In this document: piece after piece, positions 11,313-22,138 of the stretch
How the letters are laid out: every line of letters starts with the position of its first letter
How positions within the stretch are numbered: position 1 is the first letter of the stretch
Origin: Monosporascus cannonballus
Lineage: Eukaryota; Ascomycota; Sordariomycetes; Xylariales
Assembly (NCBI GenBank): GCA_004154925.1
Contig: QJNS01000091.1
Coordinates: forward strand, 62,001-126,000
Direction: 5' to 3'
DNA: 64,000 bases
Notes under the pieces: model-generated
The model's database searches: none
Told to the model about the DNA's origin: nothing
What the model saw: only the letters and a program-made list of their open reading frames with translations
Position numbers and translations under genes: made by a program

Positions 11313-11921
11313 GATAAGGTTGCTTAAGCAGTTGTTTGTGATGAAAGATCCCTATGGTTGTTCCGCACCGACAGCGGAGGAATAACGTAAATACTGGGAA
11401 GAATGACCACGAAATGTTGAGAAGAAACTAGCAACCAAAAAATTTGACACTGTAACGTACGAACAAGTCTCATATAACACGGCCGGTGAAAGTCTTGGGT
11501 CCAATGGTCTGTATTCCTGATTCCCTTGATTGATGATGATCGGAAGGGAAATCTGGCTACGGGCCTAAGGATGTTTCACGCGCGGGAGCCAAGGGTCTAT
11601 CACGTGAGCGTGGAGCTAACCTAGGCCTAGGCCGATTGCGAATACAAAGTACTTAGGGGGTTGCTTAAGATCTAAAAGCGGTCGGAGTTGGCAGAACCCA
11701 GACAGGAAATTGGATAAGAGCACAGCCGCGATGAATCAGCAGACTGGGTCGTGCCGAATGCTCGATATTGTTTATTCCTGGAATTATGCTTCTGGCTAGA
11801 AATACTCTCTTCTGTTCCTGAGAACTCTGCTTACCATATGGTATTCTCTACTCTATTCACTATAGGATAGTCTCCATAGATTATGCATCGTCCACGTCTG
11901 CCCACAAGGCGTCTACGTCTA
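11313..11921. other. Intergenic upstream of the HET gene
   Basis: About 600 bp ending at the left end of the MITE-like element. It should hold the HET promoter; no motif was assigned. No gene was recognised. Confidence 0.45.
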
Positions 11922-12136
11922 CGTAGGGTTTGCAATGGGTACCCAAATGGGTACCTATCACTACCCACGACGTAAATTCACACGCCATAAAAGCTTAATA
12001 CTTAGGGTTTCCTAGAAAGATTTATTATACAAGTAATTCTGTATTGTTTACAGATGTTTATTATTTATTTATGATTGAAAATATCATCCGTGGGTAGTGA
12101 TGGGTACCCATTTGGGTACCCATTGCAAACCCTACG
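11922..12136. mobile_element. MITE-like element, 215 bp with 48-bp terminal inverted repeats
   Basis: The left arm 11922-11969 and right arm 12089-12136 are inverted copies, 48 bp long with a single mismatch (T at 11955 or so versus C). Each arm begins CGTAGGGTTTGCAATGGG and contains two GGGTACC blocks, so it is partly palindromic itself. The 119-bp centre is AT-rich and non-coding. No clean target-site duplication is visible: TA precedes the left end, while CTACG-like sequence occurs on both sides. The size, near-identical arms and absence of coding capacity fit a non-autonomous DNA transposon. The superfamily cannot be assigned. The near-perfect arms suggest recent insertion or a conserved hairpin. 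Confidence 0.8.
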
Positions 12137-14182
12137 CCTACGAACCTCGCTTTGAAGCCTCGACACTGGCCTATAGGCCTGCGATTCTAACCTCAAAATC
12201 CTGCTGTGCACTACCTTCACTTGGCCGTAGGGAGGAACAGCGTGGACTGCCGTCTAGGCACCACGTCCCCCGACATGATTTGTTAGATGGGTTCTACTTC
12301 ACCGTAGAGTAAGTTAGTTAGACAGCTACACTTAGCCTAGCAAGGCCCTATCCCCTAAGGGAGTCTCAGGAGCGGCCGCTACGCGGTGCTCCTCCGGCGT
12401 TAAATACTACAACAAAAACAGCAACTCAACTCAAGCCCTTGAGACAATATGGACGTGAATAGCACATGGTTCATCTTGAGCTACTAACCAGGCCACTACG
12501 CTCACGATCGAGCATAGGGCCTTGCGTGTTGCCAGTCCCGGTTGCTCTACTGGCTGTATCCCTACCTGTACGATCTACGTCCAGGGCGCACGAGGCTGTG
12601 AGGGAGTGGCGAACTTCACAGGAAGGTGCAATGACATTGACGGGGACATCGCGCGTCCGGTCAACGGTTGCGATGGCATTGATGTTCGTTGGATGGCCAG
12701 CGGTGGTGAAGGAACTCTCCACGTGCGGGATGGGGGAGGCTGGGATGAGTTCAGGGTCGACCAGTGCACTTTCCCGGTTCCTGCCTCGGACCGATGCGCT
12801 TACGATGGGGGTTGCACCGCCATCAAGGTTAACTAGGTGCCTGCCTGCACTGCTGCTCGCTCACAGACTGCCGAGCCCAGGCAAGACACAGATCAACCCC
12901 GGACAGGCCGGCTCATCTGGACTATGTTACCTCTTATTCCGGCTATCGCTCAATGCCAAGCGCTTGCCATGTCTAAGATATTCTCAACGAGTGTCTCAGG
13001 CAGATAGTCATGTTGCCATGGACGAAACTTACCAATATGTAAATCATGGTGTCGTCGTACCAGAACAGCAGTATGGCTAAATCAACATAGAAACAGTGTG
13101 GTCCTTGTAGAGGGACTCTGACACCGAACAAGTCAAGATCTGAAATTCGTTCGGCAACCGTCAACAAGGAGCTGCAATGAAGGCGTGAAACCTTGGGGGG
13201 AAACGAGGTGAGACTAGTGCCAAGGTCTCTTAAATGGCAGGCCACCCTCTACATTCATCGAGGAAATCCATTTCTCACAGAGACCACCAACCATCAACAC
13301 CATCTTCTCGTATACGTACAGTCGGAGCCGATGCTTCGGACTCCTGCGGAGGGGTGCACTATACGCTTCACGTGGTGGCGGGCGAGGCGCTGCTTCATCC
13401 CGCGTGGTCATGTGGGCCACCACGTTTATGACGGCCGAAGGCTTGAAGAAGGTGGGGATGCGCCGCCCAAGTCAAACTTTGGAGTAGACGTCACGTTTCA
13501 GCCTCTAACTTTAGACTGAAAGACATTAAAATATTGGGCAGCAGGCACTTCACTTTATTCTACTTGGACAATCGAGGCTCAGTAACATACAAAGCCTGGC
13601 TAACTGGCACCTTATCTTGAAGAGGTGGAGACAAACTGGGGCCCACCGTCTGCGGCCAGCGAGCTCCAAGGCGTCGAGTCGTCATCAGCGTACAGCCAGA
13701 ACGCAGATGACTAAAGCCAATGTCACAGTAACATACGCGGACCTCGAACTGGCAACGCCCTTGTTTCTTCGAACTGATATCGAGCCGACGCGAGAGGTCA
13801 TATGAAGATGCTTTACCTTTGCGCGGAAGCACTTCCAGGGGTCAAGAGAAATACGGATGGCTCCTTTTAAAGGGTATTGCTCCCTGACACTGCTTGCTGA
13901 AGAACCGCAAGGCCAATGCCGAGGCGACTGCCCTGCATTAATCGTCCAAGTTGACCAGAGACACACGGGCTTGATGTTGATGCCGCGAGAGAGGTGTGGG
14001 AGATCTTCTCCAGTCCGCTGCCCGCCAGGCCTGCCCCGATAGATGAAAGCGATATGGAGAACGAGGTAGACTGTACGGACGGTTGTGACAGCCGATATGA
14101 TGAGGGCGACGGGTAGTTCGATAGAGAATTTCACATCGACAGGGAAAATCACGCCATCGGGAAGCCGATCAGACGACTACCT
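12137..14182. other. Accessory tract without a supported gene
   Basis: Several open frames of 80-200 codons overlap on both strands (for example 12466-13080 plus, 13685-14152 minus). None shows a family motif. The minus-strand frame near 14152-14040 encodes one hydrophobic stretch (ELPVALIISAVTTVRTVYLV) that could be a membrane segment of a decayed gene. I assign no function. Confidence 0.4.
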
Positions 14183-14862
14183 TTGAGAGAAATATCAAGA
14201 AACGATATTAGAGTCCCCTGGGTCGAGTCACTCGGAACCATCAACAGACTGCCAGCAAGCAACGGCACACAAACCGGCAAACTCCTCGCCTACTCCATGA
14301 CCCTCATCCCAAGCACAAGCCCCTCCTCCCTCCGTCTCCCCCCATCTCGAGACACAACAACCTCCCTCGAGGGCCAAATCTTCATCAAAATTCTAGCCCA
14401 CCACTTCGCAATCTCCTGGCACCACTCCCGCTCCCCTTCTGAAGCCCGTCTCTTCCATCCCCAATCTCACCACCACGGTCAACACACAAGCGTGCCCCCA
14501 ATCCGCAAAGGCAAAATCGCCTCCACCCTTATCCCCTGCCTAGACCTCCTCGCTCACAACTTCCTCCAAGATCTAATGCCAGTCGTCAGAAGAATTATCA
14601 CCTCACTAACTTCGAATCCAACCTCCCCTAGGTCTTCACTCACGGCGACCTCCTCCCAGTCCCAGATAACATCCACATTAGCCCCACCCCAGGAAGCCAC
14701 CACCTCGTCGGCCTCATAGACTGGACCGAAGCAGAATTTCTCCCCCTGGGCGTAGAAATGTACGGCCTAGGAGAATGTCTCGGAGTTTACCCCAGGGCAG
14801 GAGGAGCGGATGTACTATTCCTTCAAGACATTCAGGAAGGGCAGGAGCTTCGATATCCATAA
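14183..14862 (+). pseudogene. Broken aminoglycoside-phosphotransferase (APH)-family gene
   Basis: Two adjacent frames read as one kinase-like protein of the APH/choline-kinase fold. The first frame (14183 to about 14620) has LGTINRLPAS, GKLLAYSMTLIP, LAHHFAISWHH and PVVRRIITSL, which resemble the lobe linker and C-lobe helices of fungal members. The second frame (from 14632) has the catalytic-loop FTHGDLLP (Asp at 14647-14649), then VGLIDWTEAEFLPLGVEMYG, the metal-binding IDW motif and its usual continuation, ending at TAA 14860-14862. The frames are offset. Just before FTHGD the codon is TAG (14629-14631), where relatives usually have TGG (LPW-hydrophobic-THGD), so a G-to-A nonsense change is likely. 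The N-lobe is not found. As an alternative, a 50-nt intron (14582-14631) could rescue the frame, but it has a poor donor and would remove conserved residues. Confidence 0.7.
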
Positions 14863-14989
14863 CCTGCAACCCATCTAGTGCCCATAACCTACAGTTAGTA
14901 GACTAGTTATTAAGCAACCCGTTCAGTAGGGGCTGCACGTCTTTTTGTGCTGGAACAGGTCAAGGGACGTGACAGGTGCTGCTGAGCCG

Positions 14990-15412
14990 ATGCCCGCCGA
15001 ACCTGAACCGGAACCCCTTGACTCGTGAGTCGAAATATTACGAACCAGAACTGCTCCCTGCGGAGCCGGAACAGCGTAAGACCCCGGCAGAAGAGCATAT
15101 TAGCCACCTGAAAGGCCACGCCTCCAATAGCCATTTTCTTGCCAATCTGGGCGATGGTCTCGTCGCCTCCTCTGGAGGCCGTAATTGCCGTGAGGGTACT
15201 ACCAGCGACCTGGACGAAGATGGAGAGGAAGTCTGTTCCGACGAAGACCCAGGGGTAGTGAAGCGCGAGGTATGGACCATTGCAGACCGTACCAGATAAC
15301 AGTATGCTTGAAAGTGACAGAGATCGCAGCGGCAACAAGGGTAGGAGCTAGGAGAAGTGTAAGATATTGCTGGGTGAAGGAGTCCAAGTCCCAAGGATTG
15401 TTGGCAGGTTTT
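14990..15412 (-). pseudogene. Decayed RTA1-family membrane protein
   Basis: RTA1-like proteins are fungal seven-helix membrane proteins linked to lipid export and stress (family knowledge). The minus strand shows NPWDLDSFTQQYLTLLLAPT followed by LVAAAISVTFKHTVIW, the hallmark 'Q-x(n)-LLLLAP' helix of the family, read from about 15410 to 15310. A one-frame shift then leads to YPWVFVGTDFLSIFVQVAGS and later IGKKMAIGGVAFQVANMLF, the next two conserved helices. The upstream frame has an in-frame TGA just before NPWD, and the C-terminal helices are missing. At least one frameshift plus truncation makes it a relic. Its 3' side faces the phosphotransferase relic across about 130 bp. Confidence 0.72.
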
Positions 15413-15479
15413 GTTCACGCCCGATAGCCTAGACCGTGAGGCTACCGCGCGTGCGGCGAGCACAATAAATGCCAACGAT

Positions 15480-16206
15480 TTAAAGTGCGGTTTAAGTTCG
15501 ACGGTTGACGAGGTCGCCGGTTAGGCCGGTAAGGTATTGTTTTCTTCCTTAATTTTAAAAAGAAGCCTTTAAGAAGCCTGGAAGCCTTAGCTAACCGTTA
15601 AGCCTTATAATCTTTAACTATTAACCTAGTTTTATATTCTACTTCGTAAATCATATATCGTTTTATTAACCGCTAACCGTGAAAACCATCAATTAGTCAT
15701 CGTGTTCGAAGATACTGGGTATAGGATCCATCGTGCAAATTATATCGTGTAATGATTTTCTGTGTATTTGGCTCAACCTGAAAAATAAGGCTTGAACCTA
15801 CATCTATCTTGCATATAAGTTCTGCCTAACCTTTGTCTTTACTACAGGAGCAATCTCTCAGCTGATTTTAGACGTTCTCAGGCATGTAATGCTGAGGCTA
15901 ACCGTGCATGGACAACCTGAGATCTCAGTTGTGTGCGATGAAGAGATCCCCTATTTGATTAATGCCGAAGTGAAGTTAGCCCCACATTTATATAAAAAGT
16001 GTAGGGTATTCGATTTGTATCTTACGGAAGTAAATGGTCGGCCTAGGATGAGTGTGTCCTTTGTGCACTATTCGTCCATATATCTACACTTCGAACCTAA
16101 CCGTACAGATTGGCCCCCTATTTAAGTCCGGGTATCAAAGCTTTTTTTTTTATTATCTACCCACTCATTCTCGTCCCCCGCCCTCTCTGCTCTACTGGCG
16201 GCGCAT
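15480..16206. other. AT-rich decayed patch and RRP5 3' flank
   Basis: From about 15540 to 15720 the sequence is rich in TTAA and TA steps, with a short tandem-like repetition of GAAGCC/AAGCCT, unlike the neighbouring GC-balanced DNA. This could be a mutated repeat (RIP-like) or a simple AT-rich spacer. The rest up to the RRP5 stop is unassigned and includes a T-rich stretch at about 16141-16153. Confidence 0.4.
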
Positions 16207-19200
16207 TCACTCGCCGTCCTCGTCGGCCTGTGCTGCCCCCTTAGCCGCCTCCCGGGCGCGGACCCACTCGGCGGCCTTGGCGCCAACGCGCTCGCGGCTC
16301 TTAGCGTCGCCGTGCCTCTCCTCCCAGTCGGCCCAGCGCTTGAACCACTTCTTGGCGGCGCGGGCCTTGAGGCCGCGGACGCGGGTGGCGCGCTCAAAGA
16401 CGTCGCGGACGACAGCCGGGTCGGCCCCCGGCGAGTCTTCGTGGTCGAGCAGCTGGTTCCAGAGGTCGAAGCGCTTGGGGAACGTGGCAAGCAGGCCTTC
16501 GAACATGGTTCGCCCCAGCTCCGGGTTCGGGTGCGCCGACGTGAACTCGAGCGCTGCGAACTTGGTCACGAGCGCTAGCCGCGCCTGGCTCGGCAGCGCC
16601 TGCGTCGCGCGCGGTAGCAGCGCCCGCGCCCGCTCCGGCTGGTTCTGCACTGAGTGCAGCCAGTGCGCGTAGTTGTACCAGACATCAACCGAGTTGGCGC
16701 CGAACTTCTTGCAGAGAGTCTGCAGGAGTTCGTCTGCCTTCTGCGAGACCGTTAGCTAAACCGTAGAGGCAGTAGGTAATAGAAGGTAGTAATAACTTAC
16801 GTCAGCCTTGCCCTCTTGGATGTAGATGGTCGCGAACCGTTGGTAGACTTCTTGTTGGTCGTTGACCTGGCATGCACGCTTGAAGACGTCCTGGACTGTG
16901 TCCTCGTCTCCGAACCTCACCTCGAGATTGAGGTAGGCGATCCAGACGTTGAGCTTCTCTGTTTCTTCGGCGCTGTTGATCGTATTGATGGCACGTTCCG
17001 CCACCTCTCGGGCCTTCGCAAGCTCGCTGACTTGCATCTGGTGAGCCATGTATTGTATCCATAATGCTGACGAATTGGGCTGTCGGTTAAGTAACCGTTC
17101 ATAGCCAACCGCCGTCTTGGGTCCAAAAGCGTCGAGATCACCGCTCTTGTCCTCCTCGATCTGAGGTTTCCGTCGCTTCTTCTTGTTCCGAGACGCGGTA
17201 GCGTTTTCACCCTCATCGCCATCCGTAGCATCGGCCTTGTCCAGGGCATCTGCCGACCAATCAAAGCCACCAGCGTCTAGCCCTTCACCACCGTCGGTTG
17301 CTGCATTGGTCATTTCGATGTCCTCGTCTTGATCGTCGGAATCATCCTCTGTACTATTGTCGGTGCCTGTGAAGTTGATAACACTGCCGGCACCCTCCAT
17401 GCCGTCATCATCGTCGTCATCTTCCTCAGCCTCTGAGTTATCCTCGTCACCATCTAGTAATGCTGCGCCGGCTTCTTCATCGTCGTCGACGCTCATGTCG
17501 CTGCCGATGTCATCCTCAAAGTAGGACGGCTTCAGGCCGAAGTTGATACGTTTCTTTGGTAGATCAAGCTTCAAAATGATGGCCTTGACCGCATCACCTT
17601 CGTTGAGGAGCTTCCTGGCGTCCTCCACGGGCTCCTCGGCCATCTCGCTCCGATGGCAGAGTCCACTAACATTGGCGGAACCGTCTATCAGGATAAACGC
17701 GCCGAACTCTTCCACTTTTCGAACCGTACCTGTGACAATCTGACCTTCGCGAAGCTCGGGATAAGTGATAAGCGGCACATAACTCTTGTCCACGACGGAA
17801 GGCTTGAGGCTCATTTGAATGTGGCCTACTGCGGGGTCAACCGAGATGATTCTGCCTTTGACGACTTGGTCAACTTGAAAATGATCTTTCCAATCTTTCA
17901 GGAACTTGTCTGAAAGGTCAGAGATCTTAACCATTGCCGTAACATCCCCTCCAAGCGCCACGAAAAGCCCCTTATCGGAAACATTCTTGACAAAACCTCG
18001 AATGACGTCTCCGTTACTGATTTGAGACGCATTTGTTATCTCGCGGTCCTTGACTGGTAGAGATGAGTTCAGCACCCTTGACAGGCGTGTCGAGAGCCGT
18101 ATCTTCTTATTGCTCTTGTCAACATCAACGACGGAGACCCGAATCACACTATTCTTGCTGTAGGACATTGTACTGGCCTCATCGTAGTCGTCGCTGATAT
18201 CAATCAGATGGGCAGGTCCGGAAACTAGGTCGCTTAGTTGTACCATGACCTGTCTCTCATTAATCTTTGTGATGCGGCCGGGAAGAACCATGTTTTTCTT
18301 GACATCCTCCCATTTTAGGTTCGCGGAGGATCCCGAAGACCGTGCAGACAAGTCAAGGCGTCCTTCGGCTGCGTTGACGGCAAGGATACGCACGCGCAAT
18401 GCTGAGCCTACAGGGAAGTTAGAGGCTAGCTTTTCGAGCTGCGACACGTCATCGGAGATCTCCAACGTGTTAAGCCGCCCTCGAACGTTTGGTGATATGT
18501 TAGCCCACAAAGAGTTCTCCAGGACCTTGTTGACGAAAGCCAGATGAGTTGAACCGACCTCCAGCTGGTCGAGGGACAACGGGCTGGTTGCATCACCGTG
18601 CAGGTCACTCGGCTTTGCGGACAGCTCGAGGACCGAATGAGTCGACCGGTGGGAAATTGGCAAGAACCGGTGATTTCTGGCATCGTGAGCGCCTAAGACT
18701 CGAATGTCAATGACGTCCTGGACCTTGAACTTGGTCAAGGGAGCCTTCGGGTGCGAGATCTCATCCCAGCTATCGAAGACTTGGGAAATATCGACACGGC
18801 CCTGTATGTTGTCGGCTAGCCTGACATTCAGCTGTGTGCTTTTGATGGATACGATCTTAGCCCTGGTGATCTTCCCGACGACCACATCATCCATCGATGA
18901 GATAGTTTCGTCTACTGGGTTTTCGACTTTGGCTCCTGCGTTAGAGGTAGCTTGCTGCTTATCGGTCATTTCCTCTTCAATAGCGGAAGACGCGGCAATA
19001 ATCCGCCCGTGTTCCCTGTCGACCGAAACAATTTTGACAAGCACCGACTGGTACTTCTCCAGTCCAAAATCAGTTTTCTTTTGGTCCTCCTGGGGCAATT
19101 TCGACTTCGGTAGCAAAGCAGTAAGCTTGCCGGCAAATTGCACAAAGACAGCGGTGACCGTGATGTTCCTTACGAAACCTTGTCGAAGCTCACCGACCTT

Positions 19201-21672
19201 CGCCTCCTCTAGCAAGGTCAAGAGGTTCCCCTCTTGGCACGCCTTCACAAGACTAGGCTTTTTCGATAACGCTAGGAAACGACGACCCTCATTCTTGTCC
19301 AGGACCACAAGATTGCCAAGCGTCTGGCCAACGCGGATACCTTTCAAAGCAGACTGGGTCTTGCTTGGTTTATCAGCAAGTTGCCCTGCGGGTATCATAG
19401 CCTTCAAGGAACTGTCGACTAGTTCGACAAAAACATCATCCTCAGTCTTCTGCACGACCTTGGCTGAGACCAGGTCACCAAGCTTGAGGTTCTTCAGCGC
19501 GGTCTGTTTTTCCAGCCCAAAAGCCGAGGGATCTTTACAAGATACGAAAAGCTTCCGGGCGTCGGAATCGAAGTTGAGGACATGGACACTGACAACCTGA
19601 CCGACACGGAAATGCTCCTTTGGGTCACGAATGTAAGCTTCGCTCATTTCCGAGACCGGAAGGAAGCCGCGCAGAGAGCCATAAAACTGCACCACAGCTC
19701 CATTTGGCAGAACGTTCACAATCGTTCCGGGCACCTGGATTCCCACAACGAGGTCTTCGAACGACTTGATAGGCACTGCTTCTGAATTTACTAAGGTCTT
19801 CTTCAGAGTGAGCCTGACTTGCCGCCTTGCGGTATCGGTAGAGAGCACCCGAGCTTTGACCTTTAAGCCTTCTCTGAACTTCTTTTCCGGATGCTGTAGT
19901 CGGACATCTGCCAGGTGCATCTCGGGAACGTAGCCAATAATCCCTTCTGCAAGCTTGATAAGCAGACCGGCGACACCGTCTTGATTGATTAAAAGCTTCT
20001 CAATTACACCCTCGACGACCTCACCCACGGGAATGTCTTCGATACGCAGGAAGCGTTGCTCCAAAATGTGCTTTTCGAAGGACAACTGGAACATGCCGTC
20101 GAGAGCATTGTATCCTACGACCCTACCACGATGGACAGAGCCTAGCTTAAACGGACCGGATGACTCTGACAGCATGTCCACCTTACCATCCTTGACTCTG
20201 GAGATGTGCACAAATCCAGATACACCATCTACGCCAATATCGACAAAAAGTCCGATGTCTGGCTCGACCTTCGTAACGGTGCATTGCTCCACAAGAGTCG
20301 ATATTGAAAGAGCGTCCGGCGGATGTTGGCTGGACGTAGTACGCATCGGCTGTAACGAGAGGACATGTTCGAGAAGAGAAATGCCCAGCTTAGGGTCCTG
20401 GGCCGTCGGGAAGTTGCAAATCACACGTGCCTTGACCTTCTTCCCAACCTTGTACTTAGATTCCAAGTCCAGGGCTTGGGGGCCGACGCCAGAATGGACC
20501 AAGTCGGCAGTAACATCCAACGAACCCATGACCTTGCCCGCAATGCCACGGTTCGTTATTTCGGATACTAATAGTTCCACCGAAGACCCTGGTAAGAACG
20601 TGTTGATCGTTGTCGCCTCTGATGCGAAATTCTGAACCCTCCCCAATTTGGATTGTAGCGTTGTCAGTTGAGCTACCTTGCCGTTCGCACTCTTCCCGGT
20701 CACCAGACAAAGAACGACGGCGCCGGGCTGCAATTGAGAGTCGGATATATCCTTGTCCAACTCTTTCCGTGGTAAGAAGCCACCAATTTTCGAATCGGTT
20801 ATGCCGAGGTCCATAACGAAGCCATGATCTTCGGCACTAGTGACAGTTGCCATAACTGTACTGTTGGCGACAATGTCCTGGCTGGATAAGCCAGTGTTGG
20901 TGTGCTCTGAACGGAGTGATAACTCGATATGTCTCTTCGGTTTCGTGGCAGTAGCCGATCCCTCCTCGATGGTTGACGTAACATAGGCTCTAAGATATTG
21001 GCCGGTTCTGAAGAATTCTTTTAAGTCAACACCACTGTCCTGGCTCCCCTCATCCTTTTCGTCGTCGTCGTCGTCGCCCTCGGCCTCAGCGGCGATTCTT
21101 TCGTTTAATGTATCGGAGATAGCAGTAATGGGTACATGGCCGGTGAGGTTATTAGGCAAAGCAAGAACGAGGTCTAGTGAGTTGATTTCGGCGATCTGAG
21201 CAAGAACCAACGAGCCCTTGACGAGGCGCTTATAATTGAGACTCTCAATCTTGATGGCATCGTCTCCTTGGTGTGCTTTGGTGGACTTGGCATCCTTCTG
21301 GCCCTTAGACTTCTTCTTCGTCTTGGGGGCGCGATCGGCTTTCTTTGCGCCTTTGCCAGACTGCTGCTCGAATAATACGTCCTGTTTTGCTTGAATGGCA
21401 ATCTGCTTCTGTTCAAGCGGCGAGAGGACGCTTCCTCCACCACGAGGAAACAAGGGTTCTTCTTCCTTCAAGCGAGAAACGGCAGGGAGACCCACGAGCC
21501 CCGTCCCGGAATCCTCGGGGTGTTTCGAACTGGCTTTCGCATCGCCTTTCTTAGTAGGAGTCTTGCCGTTGTCGGACTTGGTTCGCTTTGAGGGTCGAGA
21601 GTCGCCGCTTGCTTTCCCGGTCTTAGCAGTCGAAGGGCCTCCTGGGGCATCTTTCCTCTTGAGGGTGCTCAT
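16207..21672 (-). CDS. RRP5: rRNA biogenesis protein RRP5, two exons
   Basis: Rrp5 is a nucleolar scaffold needed for early cleavages of pre-rRNA for both subunits: its S1 repeats bind RNA and its C-terminal HAT/TPR helices serve 40S maturation (family knowledge). Exon 1 is 16801-21672 and exon 2 is 16207-16740, with a 60-nt intron (GTAAGT donor, phase 0). The product is 1801 aa, close to yeast Rrp5 (1729). The N-terminus is a Lys-rich, basic region (1-140). A long array of S1 domains follows from about 150 to 1390, for example KGSLVLAQIAEINSLDLVLALP and VDVGVDGVSGFVHISRV-like units. A strongly acidic Asp/Glu linker lies at about 1400-1480. The C-terminus has HAT repeats (ALWIQYMAHQMQ, LNVWIAYLNLE, VDVWYNYAHWL, RFDLWNQLLDHE). 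Divergent from the hydrolase-like gene, with 466 bp between start codons. Confidence 0.97.
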
Positions 21673-22138
21673 AATTTCATAGCAATGCGACGAAAGCCGA
21701 CATTCAGGGGGGATGCTATAGTATGCTGCCTAGCAAAGGTGAACTCGGTTAACTGCGTAGGTACTGATTCGCAGCAAGAAAAAATTCCATATCTTATCAA
21801 TGCGAAATGTTATCAACTGGGTAGTCGGGGTCTCGGCGGTTGGACCCCCACCTGAAGACTGGAGCTGGCTCGAGCTGCAAGGGTCACAACTCACTAGAGT
21901 GCTGTAGGTGGGTCTCATTTAGAGGGGCCAGAACCTAGCAACTACGTAACCACTGGGAAGCGTGGCTGGCAATCCGAGGTACACGTCCGGAGTACCCTTA
22001 AGAGGCGTGTCAGAGCCATCCATCACTTAGCCGTCTACGTCTTGATACTTTAATCCGGTAGGCTGCCGTGAAGCCCAAACACACCCCCACAACACTTCAC
22101 AAAGACCTATGAACAGTTCGTAGGATGATATCAAAATC
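21673..22138. promoter_or_regulatory. Divergent RRP5 / hydrolase-like promoter region
   Basis: 466 bp between two divergent start codons, so it contains both promoters. No TATA or specific factor site could be assigned with confidence. Confidence 0.45.

Noticed and set aside
12466..13080. 204-codon open frame
   Set aside because: Non-protein-like composition, no motif, and competing frames of similar length on both strands.
13685..14152. 155-codon minus-strand frame with a hydrophobic stretch
   Set aside because: It starts at GTG, has no family signature beyond one possible helix, and becomes basic and repetitive afterwards. Not enough to call a gene.
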